Assembly: GCA_013397455.1 (NCBI GenBank)
Contig: VYZB01000381.1
Span: 401,401-465,400, forward strand
DNA length: 64,000 nucleotides
Direction of reading: 5' to 3'
Source: Crotophaga sulcirostris
Taxonomy: Eukaryota > Chordata > Aves > Cuculiformes > Crotophagidae
Numbering within the stretch: the stretch's first letter is position 1; each line of letters opens with the position of its first letter. Positions 41,394-64,000 of this stretch are shown here, one piece after another. Both the position numbers and the translations under genes were made by a program. The notes beneath the pieces were generated by a model. The model did no database searches, had not been told where the DNA came from, and saw only the letters and a list, made by a program, of their open reading frames with translations.

Positions 41394-41575
41394 AGAAGAT
41401 AAACCTGGAAAAAGACTGAGGAGTTCTGGTGGACAAGAAGCAGAATATGAGTGAGCTGCATATCTTCAAAGCAATAATCACATACTGGACTGCCTTTAGC
41501 AGAAGCACAGCAACCAAATCAAGGCACATTATTACTCCTTTCTATCCAAGGAATTCACATCTGAAGCACCATGTC
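41394..41575 (+). mobile_element. CR1 LINE fragment, right piece of the interrupted copy
   Basis: The plus strand resumes CR1 ORF2 just after the point where the left piece broke. The words read as degraded LEKDLGVLVD-, ILGCI- and VASRSREVI-type segments (about 41405-41540), then fade. Strand and order match the left piece at 38478-39080. About 100 nt of ORF expected between the two pieces is not recognisable. Confidence 0.7.
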
Positions 41576-42999
41576 TTTCACTGCAAGTATTGTGTGAGTG
41601 CAGTGTGAGTTCTAAGAAATCTTCCTTATAGGAAAAGAGACAAAACAAAGCACCTAGTTCATTCATCCAAGAATGCTGCAGATATTCAAATCTGTATCAA
41701 GTTACTGAAGTTTGAAGATAACTTGATAAATACCCTGGAGTAACAAGATACATGATTTGTGTAGTTTGTCTACTACTCAGGAGAATCATATTTGGTTGAG
41801 AACATGACCGACCTGCAGATGGATTCTAACCTAGAAATAGGAAAGACTGCAAAAACTTGAGTCTCCTGGCACTTCCAGAAAGTTGTCATGGCAGGAAGTA
41901 TGGCTTACTAAGACAAGTCCTGCCACAGTTACTCGTCAGTACTGCAACAGGTACATTCCACCTTTAAATGCAAGGAAGACCTCCTAGGAGCTTACAACCT
42001 AAGTAAGGGCTTAACCAGATGAACAGTGCTACTGACCTCAATAGGAGAATCTGATAAATTATCTTTCCTTGCCCTCAGAGGAAAATCATCTGAAGTATGG
42101 CAAGCCCAACCCCTGCAATGAGCAAGGTGAAGGCTGTTAATTCCCTAACACTTCAAATATCTCGCTTATAGAAGTTTTAAACTGTCCTGACACCACAGAA
42201 GAAATTGAACTACTCTGAACAATACTCAGAATGTAGCAAGATATATTAGAATTGATTTTAAAAAAGAGGGACATAAAGCCCAAAATTTAAAATTTTATCT
42301 GAATGATCAGTAACCTGAGGAAGTCTGATACCCAAACCAAGGGAAGCTGGGGAGGATCCTTCAGAAGATTAAAAACACTCAATCGCAAAAATGCTTTTTT
42401 TAGAGAATCACTCCTTGTCACTGAAACAGCCTGCAAGCTAGGTTACAAGGCCACCAATTCTAAAATTTATCTGCAGGTTGTCAGGAGAACATGACCACCT
42501 TTCCCCTTCACTGTTCATGAGTACTAGACACTCAAGCTACTATTCTTCACATTTACCTTCTCTTTGTTTGTTCTAGATTACAGGTCCTCCAGTGTTGAGG
42601 CTTCCAGTGCTACCTCTTATGCCCCATTGCTCAAAATAACTACAAAATAAGGCAATCCAATGACTACTTTAAAACAGGAACACTCTTCTCTCCACAAAAC
42701 CCTTACAGCTTCTCCTGTAGTCCAAACTGACCTCTGTACTACTCTTTCAGCCAGGTAAGAAGTCCTTCCCTGTTCTAATTAGCTCTAAAATGTACCATCA
42801 CAAAAAAAAAAAGAAAAGAAAAAAAGAGGTTTTGAGAGGGATTTACAATGACAGATCTGACAGCTTGCTTGGGCTGCGAAATATAAATCCAATTTGGATC
42901 TCTCCCCAAGAATAAGTAGGTATTAGGGGATCAGACATGGACAGTGTGTCTGTAGTATAACTGTATTTGTCAATCATGATTTAGTGAGTCATTCAATTT
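41576..42999. other. Stretch between the CR1 cluster and the GPATCH2L 3' end
   Basis: I see nothing assignable except the A-rich tract at 42.8 kb. It could still belong to a long 3' UTR of GPATCH2L; no canonical poly-A signal on the minus strand settles this. Confidence 0.4.
42802..42828. repeat. A-rich (AAAAG)n tract
   Basis: A11 is followed by GAAAAGAAAAAAAG. Low complexity, with no associated element. Confidence 0.8.
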
Positions 43000-44543
43000 T
43001 TGTTTTGTGTATGTTATGACCATTAAACATTTTAATACAGAATTAAATATAAATCACTGCTTTATATCATCACAATGAAATATGTCCCTCAGCTATTTGA
43101 TTTATGAGGAAGAGCAGAACACTGCAAAACCACCAAAATCACGCAAATTTTGTTACCTACTTAGGAGTGCTAACTGCACCTCCACATTCAAAATAATTTT
43201 ACAAGCTTAAGCTGTCCTGTCTGAAAGCTTCACTCAGTGAAGAAAGCAAGAAGAGTTCTATGCACACAAATATATCCTATTTTTAAAGGATTTAAGAAGC
43301 CGTGAGGCCACCTGTTCCTTGACACATGCTATGCAGGTATATATTCTAAAAACAGTCCACAATAAGCTCCAGACAGAGTAATTCACGAAAAGCAAGTGGA
43401 GTGTGATCAAAAATTTAAGAAAAGAGAGAGAAGAAATCATATATTCTGCAACACAGAAGGCAAGAGAGGACGAAGTGGAAGTGCTACGAAGAGTGCACGC
43501 TGCAGAGTAAAGTACAATCATCAGTAGGTGGAGACACCTCCAATAGATATAGTAGACAATACTTTTTGAAGGGAGGGAAAACACAAGGCAGAAGTGGTCT
43601 GATCAATACTCAGAATGCTCTGAACCCAGGTGATACTTCAAATGGCTTTTTTGTTCAATAGCATGTTAGCTTCAACAGTAAGTGCCCTTTAGAAACACTA
43701 ACAGTCATTTCTTAATTTAGACACTGAGAAATGGAAGTTTTGTATATCCTCTACCATACTCCAAGGATATTCAAGGGCCCAGGTTCCTTTCCAGGACACA
43801 GCTTGCACATTTATGCCCAAGTAGTTCTCCCAAATCCTTATCCAGTAGGAGATGATTTAGGAAAGAGCATGCAATACACAAGCAGGACTAAAGACATTCA
43901 GAACAAGAGAGAAGGAAAAGGTCTAATGGACCATGCTGCCAGTGAACCAATGGCAATTTCTGAACAGACAAGGACTGTATTTGCTTTTCTAGAAGCAACA
44001 TGATAAGAGTCCATTAGGACACAGTCTGAAAACATTCTGCTAAAACAGGATTCAGGTTCCATGTTTCAGCTTGTTTCCATTCCCTCCTCATTCCCCAGCC
44101 AAGAAATCCTCCTGGCCTGGAAAACTGCAGGGGGAGACTTTCGCCTCCCTGAGTGGCAGTGGGACTTTCACCCCAAAAATGCCAAATGCACAAAGAAGCA
44201 ACATGTCCAGGTGGCACATAAAGATCTGAAAACCCAGAAAAATCTGTACATGACCCAGCACACATAAGTTGGCCTCAGGGAAAGAGATGAATGCATAATA
44301 AATACAGCAATAGCAAGAACATTTTTAAAAGCCACTGCGGTCCCAACACTGGTAACTTTTTTTAAACAGATTCACAAACATTATTTAGATATGTGGGGCA
44401 CACAGATCAGTCTGGATGATGGTACGCATCACGCACCAATACTGAAAATATCACTATTGCCAAACAAGATGTTTGGCAAAGACACACGCCAGAGTCAAAC
44501 ACTTTGAAAATCCAGAAGGCTTTTACAGTTGCAATGCTTCCTT
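43000..44543 (-). other. GPATCH2L: Presumed 3' UTR of GPATCH2L (end not located)
   Basis: Transcribed sequence must continue left of the TAA at 44544, but I see no AATAAA on the minus strand within about 1.5 kb, so the stated left limit is arbitrary. Two features stand out. A perfect 9-bp inverted repeat occupies 44457-44479, and an AU-rich word containing UAUUUAUUA lies near 44297. An ATTAAA at 43036-43031 is the nearest variant signal but lacks a convincing GU-rich downstream element. The true UTR may be longer. Confidence 0.4.
44457..44479. repeat. Perfect 9-bp inverted repeat, 5-nt loop, just past the GPATCH2L stop
   Basis: Arms TTGCCAAAC (44457-44465) and GTTTGGCAA (44471-44479) are exact reverse complements around AAGAT. 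In the minus-strand transcript this would fold as a stem of nine pairs with loop AUCUU, 64 nt after the stop codon. By simple counting about two such repeats are expected by chance in 64 kb, so only the position makes it notable. Confidence 0.6.
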
Positions 44544-44716
44544 TTAGCTGTATCCAGGGCTCTTCTCTGGTGGCATTTTAAAAAAGTTACTGGAGGCAGC
44601 AATAGTGGCTTTCTCGGCTGCTGGTATTTTCCCTGTCCACTCAGAATTCTGAGATCTCACAGATGGTGTTGCTGGTAGCTCTGACTCTGTTGCATCCATG
44701 TGGACAGATAAAGCTG
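44544..44716 (-). CDS. GPATCH2L: GPATCH2L terminal coding exon with stop codon
   Basis: The last coding exon begins after a T-rich acceptor ending CCAG and closes with TAA at 44546-44544. With the G carried in from upstream it reads AALSVHMDATESELPATPS, then EWTGKIPAAEKATIAASS, and ends NFFKMPPEKSPGYS. Human ends TFFKMPQEKSPGYS, so the C-terminus is clearly conserved while the middle is diverged and Ser/Thr/Ala-rich. The acceptor is a tandem NAGNAG (CAGCAG), so the exon can start at 44716 or 44713; both choices stay in frame and differ by one Ala. There is no G-patch. Confidence 0.95.
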
Positions 44717-47339
44717 CTGGAATATAAAATTGCAGGAAAGGGGGAATAGAGGAAGAAAGTAGAAAAGAGCAATAAAAAAAAACGTTAGAACAAGCGACTT
44801 GATAGCAAATGCCTCATATATATAATTTCTTACATGAAGGTGTTATTTACTGAGTTCAGACAAGTTCCAATGCCAAATTCCTTTGAAATACACACTCTTG
44901 ATAGCATTAACACCTTTGCCTCAGTGATTTTCACTTTCAGAACTCTAAGTTCCCAGTCCACTAACTAGTTCCCTTAGTCAAAGCTCCTGTTGAAAATCAA
45001 GAGCTTTAACTGTCCCATACTTAAATTGAATCAATTCATAATCACTCAACTGAAGATAACCTGATCTCTTCACAAAGACTCAATTAACGCTGTATCTGAG
45101 AATTTCAAAGTCTCTGAAGATTTGGCAAATTTCAGTTTGCAAAGCTCAGTTAAAGAGGAAAATATACATCTCCCTCTTACCTAGTAAAGGCAGTACCATG
45201 AACCCCCACATATATCCAATACAGTAAATCGGCATATTATACCAAGAAGCTACTTGCTAGGATAGCTTGGAGTCCACCCTCATTTTCTCAATACAATCAC
45301 TGCTTCAAAATTGGACAGGCTACAATGAGCAAGAGAGATTTGCAGATCCATAGCTCAATCCAACAGCCACCCAAATTTCCAAAAGGACTGTCAGAAACCT
45401 AGAGACAGGAGAGTTTGCTCCCATTCTCAGTCCTTACAAGCAGAAGAGGGCAGGATAAAAAAAGAAGCGTATTTGCCACAGAAGTCATTGGGACAACGAG
45501 AATATTTTGAACAAGTAACTAATCCAGTGCAAAACACATCTCTTTTTCATTGTATTCTCATAACAGATAATAGTTGTTTGTGTGTTTTTACTACATGTCA
45601 CATCTGCTGCTCTGTACTGGATGAAGGATAAAGAGGCCATAACAAGCCTCAACTAGAGGACTGACTGCTTTGAAATTTAAATAACAATCTGGTTCAAAGC
45701 TTGAGGTTCCACACTCAGTAGCTCTGGAACCCCAACAATCCCACTTCTGTACATCCAAAACAGTGAATCATTCCCATACAACCACAACAACACAGCTGAT
45801 AAGAGTACATTGCATATTTTACCGCTAGCCCATCAGCTTCCCTCATCTGAAGGTCATACAAAACGTGCCACAGAAGCATAAGTCAAAATGCTTAAACTCA
45901 CCACCAGTACTACACCATGGGCCCCTTGCTAGCAGCCACCCCATTCAGGCTCTCCCATCTTTGCTCATAAAAAGAAAAAAAGCAGAGGACTGAAACAGGC
46001 TGCTTTCTGCTGGGTACCATCACACCATGACAAAGAGTGAATGCATTAGCAAGAAATAAGAGAGGGAAAATTCATCAAATTGCTACTAGTCATCAGACTG
46101 TTCTCTGCTAAGCAGTTTCAGAGGCTGCTAACTGGCACCTTTCAGAAATTATTATTTTTCACAAGCTAACTGTGAATACATGCCAAGGCAGACAAAAATT
46201 ATGCGGATTTTTATCCTGGGCTCACTGCAATACCTGAGTAGGATGCCAGTTACCATGCGCACTGCTACATATATAAGGGACTGGACCACATAAACATTGA
46301 AAACATCAACATAAAGCTGGATAATTGTTCACCATTTATTTCACAACCATCTATACTTATGGCCTATTCTGACAAACAGAAGACAGACATGACAATACTA
46401 TACAGTATTTTTCAGACAAGCTCTACTGTGCCACTGAGTACATTACTCTGCATCTATTGCACCGCAACAGAAAATAACTAAACACAAGAACCCTATCTGT
46501 GTCTTTGCTCTTGGATCACTGAAAGTTCAAAGGACCTTTATCACTACACACTTTCTTCCTCCCTAGGTACTGACTGTTGGTCACTGAGTTGTATGAATTT
46601 CCAGTGCAGTGAGTCCTACTTCCTCCAAATCTCCTTATTCTACTGCCAAACTACACCAGCTAGACTTTTGTTTTAACCTGATGAAAGCCTCATTCTTTAG
46701 GGCTTACACATTGCTCAACTGTGTAGTGTGGAAAGCATTAACTTTCATTTTCAAACTCTCTCAATATTTGCATAAGTTTGCACAATTTAATTTTGGTAAC
46801 AGTCACTTCCTGAAGTGCAAATGAATTCTCAATTTTCTACCCGCTCTTTGTTGCTCTCAATAGTCAGGCCTTTTTCCAAAATGCTATTCTTTAACAGCTA
46901 TCTCAGTTATGGTATTTAGGCCAGGTCAGCCTGAAAGGGCAGGTCTAATACCACAAGTTCAGTGCTGCAATACAGTAGAGACCTATGAACTCTTGCTACA
47001 GTAATGCATGTTCATATAAGGGTCTCTGACAAAAGATGCTTTACCAGAACCCATAAATATTCACATTCAGGAAAGTACGTGAGAATACAGGGAATAAACT
47101 TAGTTTTCTTGGCTCCCAAATATATATATCCCTAGTTCCCTTCTCTTATTCCTGCAGCTAGAAGGGAGATAGCATCCACATCTTATGCCTTTTATTAGCA
47201 TCTTCTGATTTCAGCCGAATTCAACTCAAAACTTTCTGTGGATGGTGGGGGGTGAGGCGACAGGGGAAGATTTGTAGCTGCATGTTTAAGAAAGAAGCTA
47301 AATTCATCACAATGACAGGGGAGAGTGTTGGCAGAGATT

Positions 47340-47640
47340 TGAGCTATTTATTCTTTTAGGAAAATCCTATAAAGAATGACATGAGGAAGCCTCTATCTGC
47401 AGTCTTGTTCATCACACTGGTGAGGAGTCCGATAACAGATGTATGCAGTAGCGTGATTTAGTGCCAGGAGCTGGCCCCTGATGTGTATTAATACAGCGGC
47501 AAAGCGGAACGAGCCCCTCTTCATCACTCATCTCTATAAAAGAGGTGGAATCCGAGATGGCCCGATGTTCGGCAGAGCAAGCCCATTTGTTCTGCTGACT
47601 GATGTAGCCAACTCAGGCTGTGTCCTTCACCTCCATGGGG
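47340..47640. promoter_or_regulatory. Candidate intronic conserved element
   Basis: Inside the last GPATCH2L intron, this block retains several CpGs (GTCCGATAACAG, GTAGCGTG, CAGCGGCAAAGCGG, ATCCGAGATGGCCCGATG) and a GTGTATTAATACAG near-palindrome. The surrounding intron is CpG-poor. No exon fits here. It could be an enhancer of GPATCH2L or a neighbour. Confidence 0.28.
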
Positions 47641-48392
47641 CACTCAGGTTGCAAAAAAAGGAGATCACTGAAGCAGGACCTGGTCAACAAGTGAGACAAG
47701 AGTAGTTGGACTCAGCTAAGGAGCTATTTAAAGGTAAAGAAATCCAGCACTCTGTGTGCCTGCAGTGACATGCATGGGCCTGCGTTCTGATTCACCTGTG
47801 TTTTCATCTTTTGCAGAAGAAGAAAAACACCACAAATAAAAAGCCTCTGTAGTGAGAAAATGAGGCTGCCATGATTCATTAGGTACAGGGGAATCCCAGT
47901 AAAAGACATTTATGTAGGTGCGAGCAGATGCATGGCACGGGACAAAAAACTCTATCTATCACATCAATGTCTAACCAGCACGAGAGTCTTCAGTTAACTC
48001 AACATTATTGCAGAGTAATCCTATGTATTACTTTAGGCATTTCTAATTCCACAGTCAGATCACCTTTGACACAAATAACGTCAGATTCCAGAAGTTTCCA
48101 AGTTACATGCTCAGACTGTGCTCCAGCTGCAATCGGGAGGCTGCTGTCGAAAGTCAGCAAAGACACAGCTTCAGTTACCCAATCATAAAAGTTTATTTCT
48201 GCAAGTCAGTTTTGTAGCAAACTCTGCTCATAGCTGTTAACACTGCTGGGGATATTCCTAAACAGGTTCTAAGGAAGATATCTTTACCATTTCTGACAAT
48301 CAAAGACCTTGCAGACCTCTTGATGATCAGCATAAGTATCCTGTCTGGATTGCAGTAACTACACTCTTCTTCCTTATAATATATAACCTAAT

Positions 48393-48423
48393 TAAAAAAA
48401 CAAAACAAAACAAAACCAAAAAC
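48393..48423. repeat. A-rich (AAAAC)n simple repeat
   Basis: A7 is followed by three CAAAA units and a CCAAAAA end. It could be the remnant of a poly-A tail, but no element is visible beside it. Confidence 0.8.
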
Positions 48424-49789
48424 CTTTCAAACCTCTGTGCTATGTTCCAGTAATAAGTTCTACTCCAGATGCAGATTCAACTCTACAAGAATTAAACTCT
48501 ACTCACTATACAATTTGCCTAGTCAGGTAAGTACAATTTACATACTATTTTGAAACATGTAGGCACAGAAATAGCTCTCCCTATAGAAAGTGAACAGCAA
48601 TGCAGTACAGAACACACTCTGAACAATAAATAAATGGACATGTGACAGGGGGCAGTGAGACACTAGCATTCATACCAAGAAAATCTAGTATCCCAGAACT
48701 AAAATTCTGTGGCTATGGATATATAATGTTGCTAACTCCTTCATGACAGAAGTTTGAATATACTAGCATGGAATACTCAAAAGTCAGTAAAGAATATAGT
48801 AAATAAGTAGCCAATAACAGATGACACTTATGCTGAGCAATAGATTATTAATGTAATGTTCTTTTATCTTCTTTTTTAATACAGAACCTTTCAGACAGCT
48901 TGTAATCCAGATCTGCGGCCTGAAGAGCTAGCACAACTTTCTTCCCCACTTCATTATTCTACTCTCTATCCACCAGCCCAAGGAAGAAATCCAAACTTCA
49001 TTACTCAGATTTATCATCAGTTTCTTTGGAATTCTCCATTGTTTTCACATCATCATTTTCCCCATCTGCCTCCCCTCTGCCTTGTTACTAGATTACAACA
49101 ATAGGCTTTTAATAAGCTAGCTGGAAAAACATGGGTTGCTTGCTAGTAGACAAAATATTTCAAGAGGAGGTAGAGTGAAAGGCCAGAAAGAAGTCTCCTA
49201 TAGCCCTCTGCGTTCTGTAGATTAAAACTTACTACTCATCAGAAGCTGAATCAATCACTTTCCAGAAATATACCACATGAAAAGAAACCAGTATTTTAAT
49301 GACTATGTTCCCAGAGCAAGTAAAAGTGACTATTTTTACTCACAAGAGTAAGACAGCTCCCTGGCAATAGGTGGTCTCACCCAGCAATGATACAAAGATT
49401 GTCAGATTTCTGCTCCTGTGAAAGTGTCCAGAAGCACCCTGCAAAAGGGCACCAGAGCCACCAGCTAATGTCAGCCCAACATTTAAGGAACACACTATGT
49501 ATACTGATCACCTCCTTATTACCACGTACTACATAATTCAGGACCAGTGGAAATAACACCTTATGAAGAAAGAGATTATTACTCACTGTACAGTGATGCA
49601 ATGTAAATTATATTAACTTGCCATAGCTGCATCATCAAAGATTTTTTTCCTGGGCAGCTTTCGATGCTAAGCAGAACCACATGATATTCTCTCTCACACG
49701 TTTCTTTAGTTTCAAATCAAGGTAATGTTATTTTTCACTACTGTGACTCTGGCACTTTGCTCAAGACAGACATGACTTTAGAAATGCTA

Positions 49790-58000
<8,211 letters not shown>

Positions 58001-58588
58001 TTATTTAAGCAAAGCGGTAAAAGAAATAGTCTCCAGATAACAGCTGTTCAGATCTGTTCCTTATAGTTGTTCCTACAGCATACGGAAACCTTTCCAACAC
58101 ATCAAGGGCAGAGACTAGGTAAGAACTGACTCTCACTGCAAAAAGCAGGCTAGCATGGGGTGCAACAGCAAACCTGATAACCATGTTCTCACAACAGACA
58201 GCCTTATAAGCACACTCCTCTTTCAACTCACATTATTAGAAATGCTGGTTGACTAAAAAGAGCTCTACTGCTACATGGTATGAGCAAAAAGTCTGCCTCC
58301 CTTTTGGGAAGTCTCATGTCTACATTCACACCGTAGAGTGAAAAGTCACTGTTATGAATGGTGCAAGCACAGACCTTAAGAGGCCAAAGCTCCTGTTGTC
58401 AAGAGGCATTTTCCCTCCCACTTACTGTCAAGAGAGGAAGGTCTACACTGATCTGAAACAGGGAGATAAAACAAAACGAGCTCCTGAGTTGCTCAGTTTA
58501 AATAGACAATATAATGTCTGAAACACGGGTTGTGTTCAAAGCCCAAAAGATATAGTTACCAAAATGAGAAGGGACAGGACTGCCTTAC

Positions 58589-58643
58589 CTCAGGTGCACA
58601 GGTCACAGTGTGCGGGAAATCAGAAGCCAGCACTTTGTTCTTT
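58589..58643 (-). CDS. GPATCH2L: GPATCH2L coding exon (55 nt)
   Basis: This very short exon lies between TTTCTCTCTAG and GAG|GTAAGG. Its first base completes the Glu started in the previous exon, followed by 18 codons reading KNKVLASDFPHTVTCAPE. Human reads KNKALASDFPHISACAHE. It ends in phase 0. Because 55 is not a multiple of three, skipping this exon alone would shift the frame. Confidence 0.93.
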
Positions 58644-58784
58644 CTAGAGAGAAGGAAACGAAGAAAATAAAAAAGGTAGAGCAGAGTCAGCTTACCTGGT
58701 TGCGATCTCTCCTCCCCATGGATGGTAACCAAAAACTGGAAGGAAGCAGAGTCAGAAGGACAGGTGGAAGCAATGCCAAGGAAG

Positions 58785-58875
58785 GAATGAATACAGGGAG
58801 GGAAAAAAGGAGGGTTGAGGGTAAGGAAAGAAGGGGAAGGGAAGAACAAAGATGGAGGGAGAAGGAGAAAGATTA
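58785..58875. repeat. GA-rich low-complexity tract in intron
   Basis: A plus-strand purine tract of GGGAGGG, AAGGAAAG and AAGGAG words lies in the intron just upstream (in gene orientation) of the 55-nt exon. Read on the gene strand it is a long polypyrimidine tract about 140 nt from that exon's acceptor. Confidence 0.75.
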
Positions 58876-59544
58876 AACATCAGCAGGACTCATTAAAATC
58901 ACAAATTTCAGATCCAGGGAAGAAAACTGGGTACCAATAGTTGGTGAAGGCTGGGCCCACTGCACTACAATCAAGAGGTGCCACCCTTACCCATCCATTG
59001 CCCAACAAGAATAGCATTAGAATGATGCCAAAGTATAGGCACCATGACGATTTCTGGTGTTGACTGCAATTTAAATACACTAATTGGGAAAGGAGACAGA
59101 ACACCAAAGAAAGAAAAAGCAATTTCACAGCTGCCTTGTCGGCATCATTTCTGCAGCCTGGGTATGCACCCATTGCGTGACTCCTCATAAAAGCTTTTTA
59201 AATAACTAACATATAGGGCTCAGTCTTCTCATACTGAGTAGAAGATCTGCAGTTATTGCGATGGCACATTATAAGGGACGGGGAAAGAAAAAGCTGACTG
59301 TAATCAAAAGGGCATTTGAGCAGTGTTCACACACTGAGGCAGCCTTACAAACAAAAGGGAAGCCAACAATTGCAAATAAGAAAATAAAGAAGCCATCAGT
59401 AGAGGACTGTCTACCATTCCACAGGTCACTGCATGCTTAGGTTAACACCCAGCTCTTCATTCCCTTTAGTTCCAGGAGGGAAGGGGACCTTATAGTTCTC
59501 CCTCCCCTCCCAAAGTTCTACACAGCAGCTGTTAAGGGCCTTAC

Positions 59545-59612
59545 TCTTTCTGACGTGGATCACTAACAACATGACCTAGTCTCTCAGTGCCCAGAGTGCT
59601 CATGGAGGTCTC
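59545..59612 (-). CDS. GPATCH2L: GPATCH2L coding exon
   Basis: This 68-nt exon follows GTGTTTCAG and ends at AAAGA|GTAAGG. It starts in phase 0 and reads ETSMSTLGTERLGHVVSDP then RQK, leaving two bases (GA) that join the next exon to make Glu. Human has [20 protein letters not shown] here, so substitutions are conservative (M/I, S/N, L/I, V/I). No domain is recognised; the segment is probably disordered. Confidence 0.93.
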
Positions 59613-61794
<2,182 letters not shown>

Positions 61795-61993
61795 TCAGCA
61801 GTCAAATCAGATCTTCTGTCTTTTGTTTCTCATTCTAAAAGAGGGAGATATGCCAATTCATTCACAAAGCATGCACAATCCCTATTTGTAAAAAATAAAA
61901 CTCACGAATGTGAGCAGCTGGTATGAGCATTTTAGTATCCACTCCAGGAGTGAGGCTATTTTTAATTGGATCATTAAAAAAAACAGTTCACTA

Positions 61994-64000
<2,007 letters not shown>

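Noticed and set aside
43031..43036. ATTAAA on the minus strand as the GPATCH2L poly-A signal
   Set aside because: It is a variant hexamer, and no GU-rich downstream element follows it. The real end cannot be fixed from sequence alone.
45848..45856. TGAAGGTCA, a match to the estrogen-related receptor element
   Set aside because: About two such matches are expected by chance in 64 kb counting both strands, and nothing else at the site supports it.

Overview
The window looks like avian (bird) nuclear DNA. It is AT-leaning and CpG-poor, its genes are split by introns, and the only clear transposon family is CR1, the LINE that dominates bird genomes. No SINE swarm or L1 is visible. A turtle or crocodilian source is not strictly excluded. 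I cannot name the species.

Right third (about 44.3-64 kb, minus strand): the 3' half of one protein-coding gene, GPATCH2L (G-patch domain containing 2 like). Seven consecutive coding exons can be placed to the base with GT-AG junctions and consistent phases: 62259-62083, 61715-61636, 59612-59545, 58643-58589, 57982-57897, 49904-49813 and 44716-44544 (stop). Together they encode the last ~242 residues of a protein that is about 480 residues in human. The N-terminal half lies beyond the right edge. The exons encode no G-patch and end in KSPGYS, which separates this gene from its paralogue GPATCH2. The last exon has a NAGNAG acceptor, and a perfect 9-bp hairpin lies 64 bases past the stop in the presumed 3' UTR.

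Middle (38.5-41.6 kb): a CR1 copy on the minus strand (39081-41393) sits inside an older plus-strand CR1, whose two pieces flank it. Both are dead; the younger copy has lost reverse-transcriptase catalytic aspartates. Two more old plus-strand CR1 pieces lie at about 15.2-15.7 and 18.5-18.9 kb.

Left two thirds (1-44 kb): no recognisable coding gene. In vertebrates the gene downstream of GPATCH2L on the same strand is ESRRB, so this stretch is probably the GPATCH2L-ESRRB intergenic territory, but no ESRRB coding exon is visible. It holds simple repeats, the CR1 pieces, one exon-like open frame with a consensus donor (37283-37477, minus), and several stretches that look more constrained than their surroundings (near 12.3, 14.3, 27.4 and 29.2 kb). 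Similar stretches lie at 47.5 and 60.5 kb inside GPATCH2L introns. These are candidate regulatory elements judged by eye only. No tRNA, rRNA, CRISPR or prokaryotic feature was seen, and no previously undescribed system is convincingly present.
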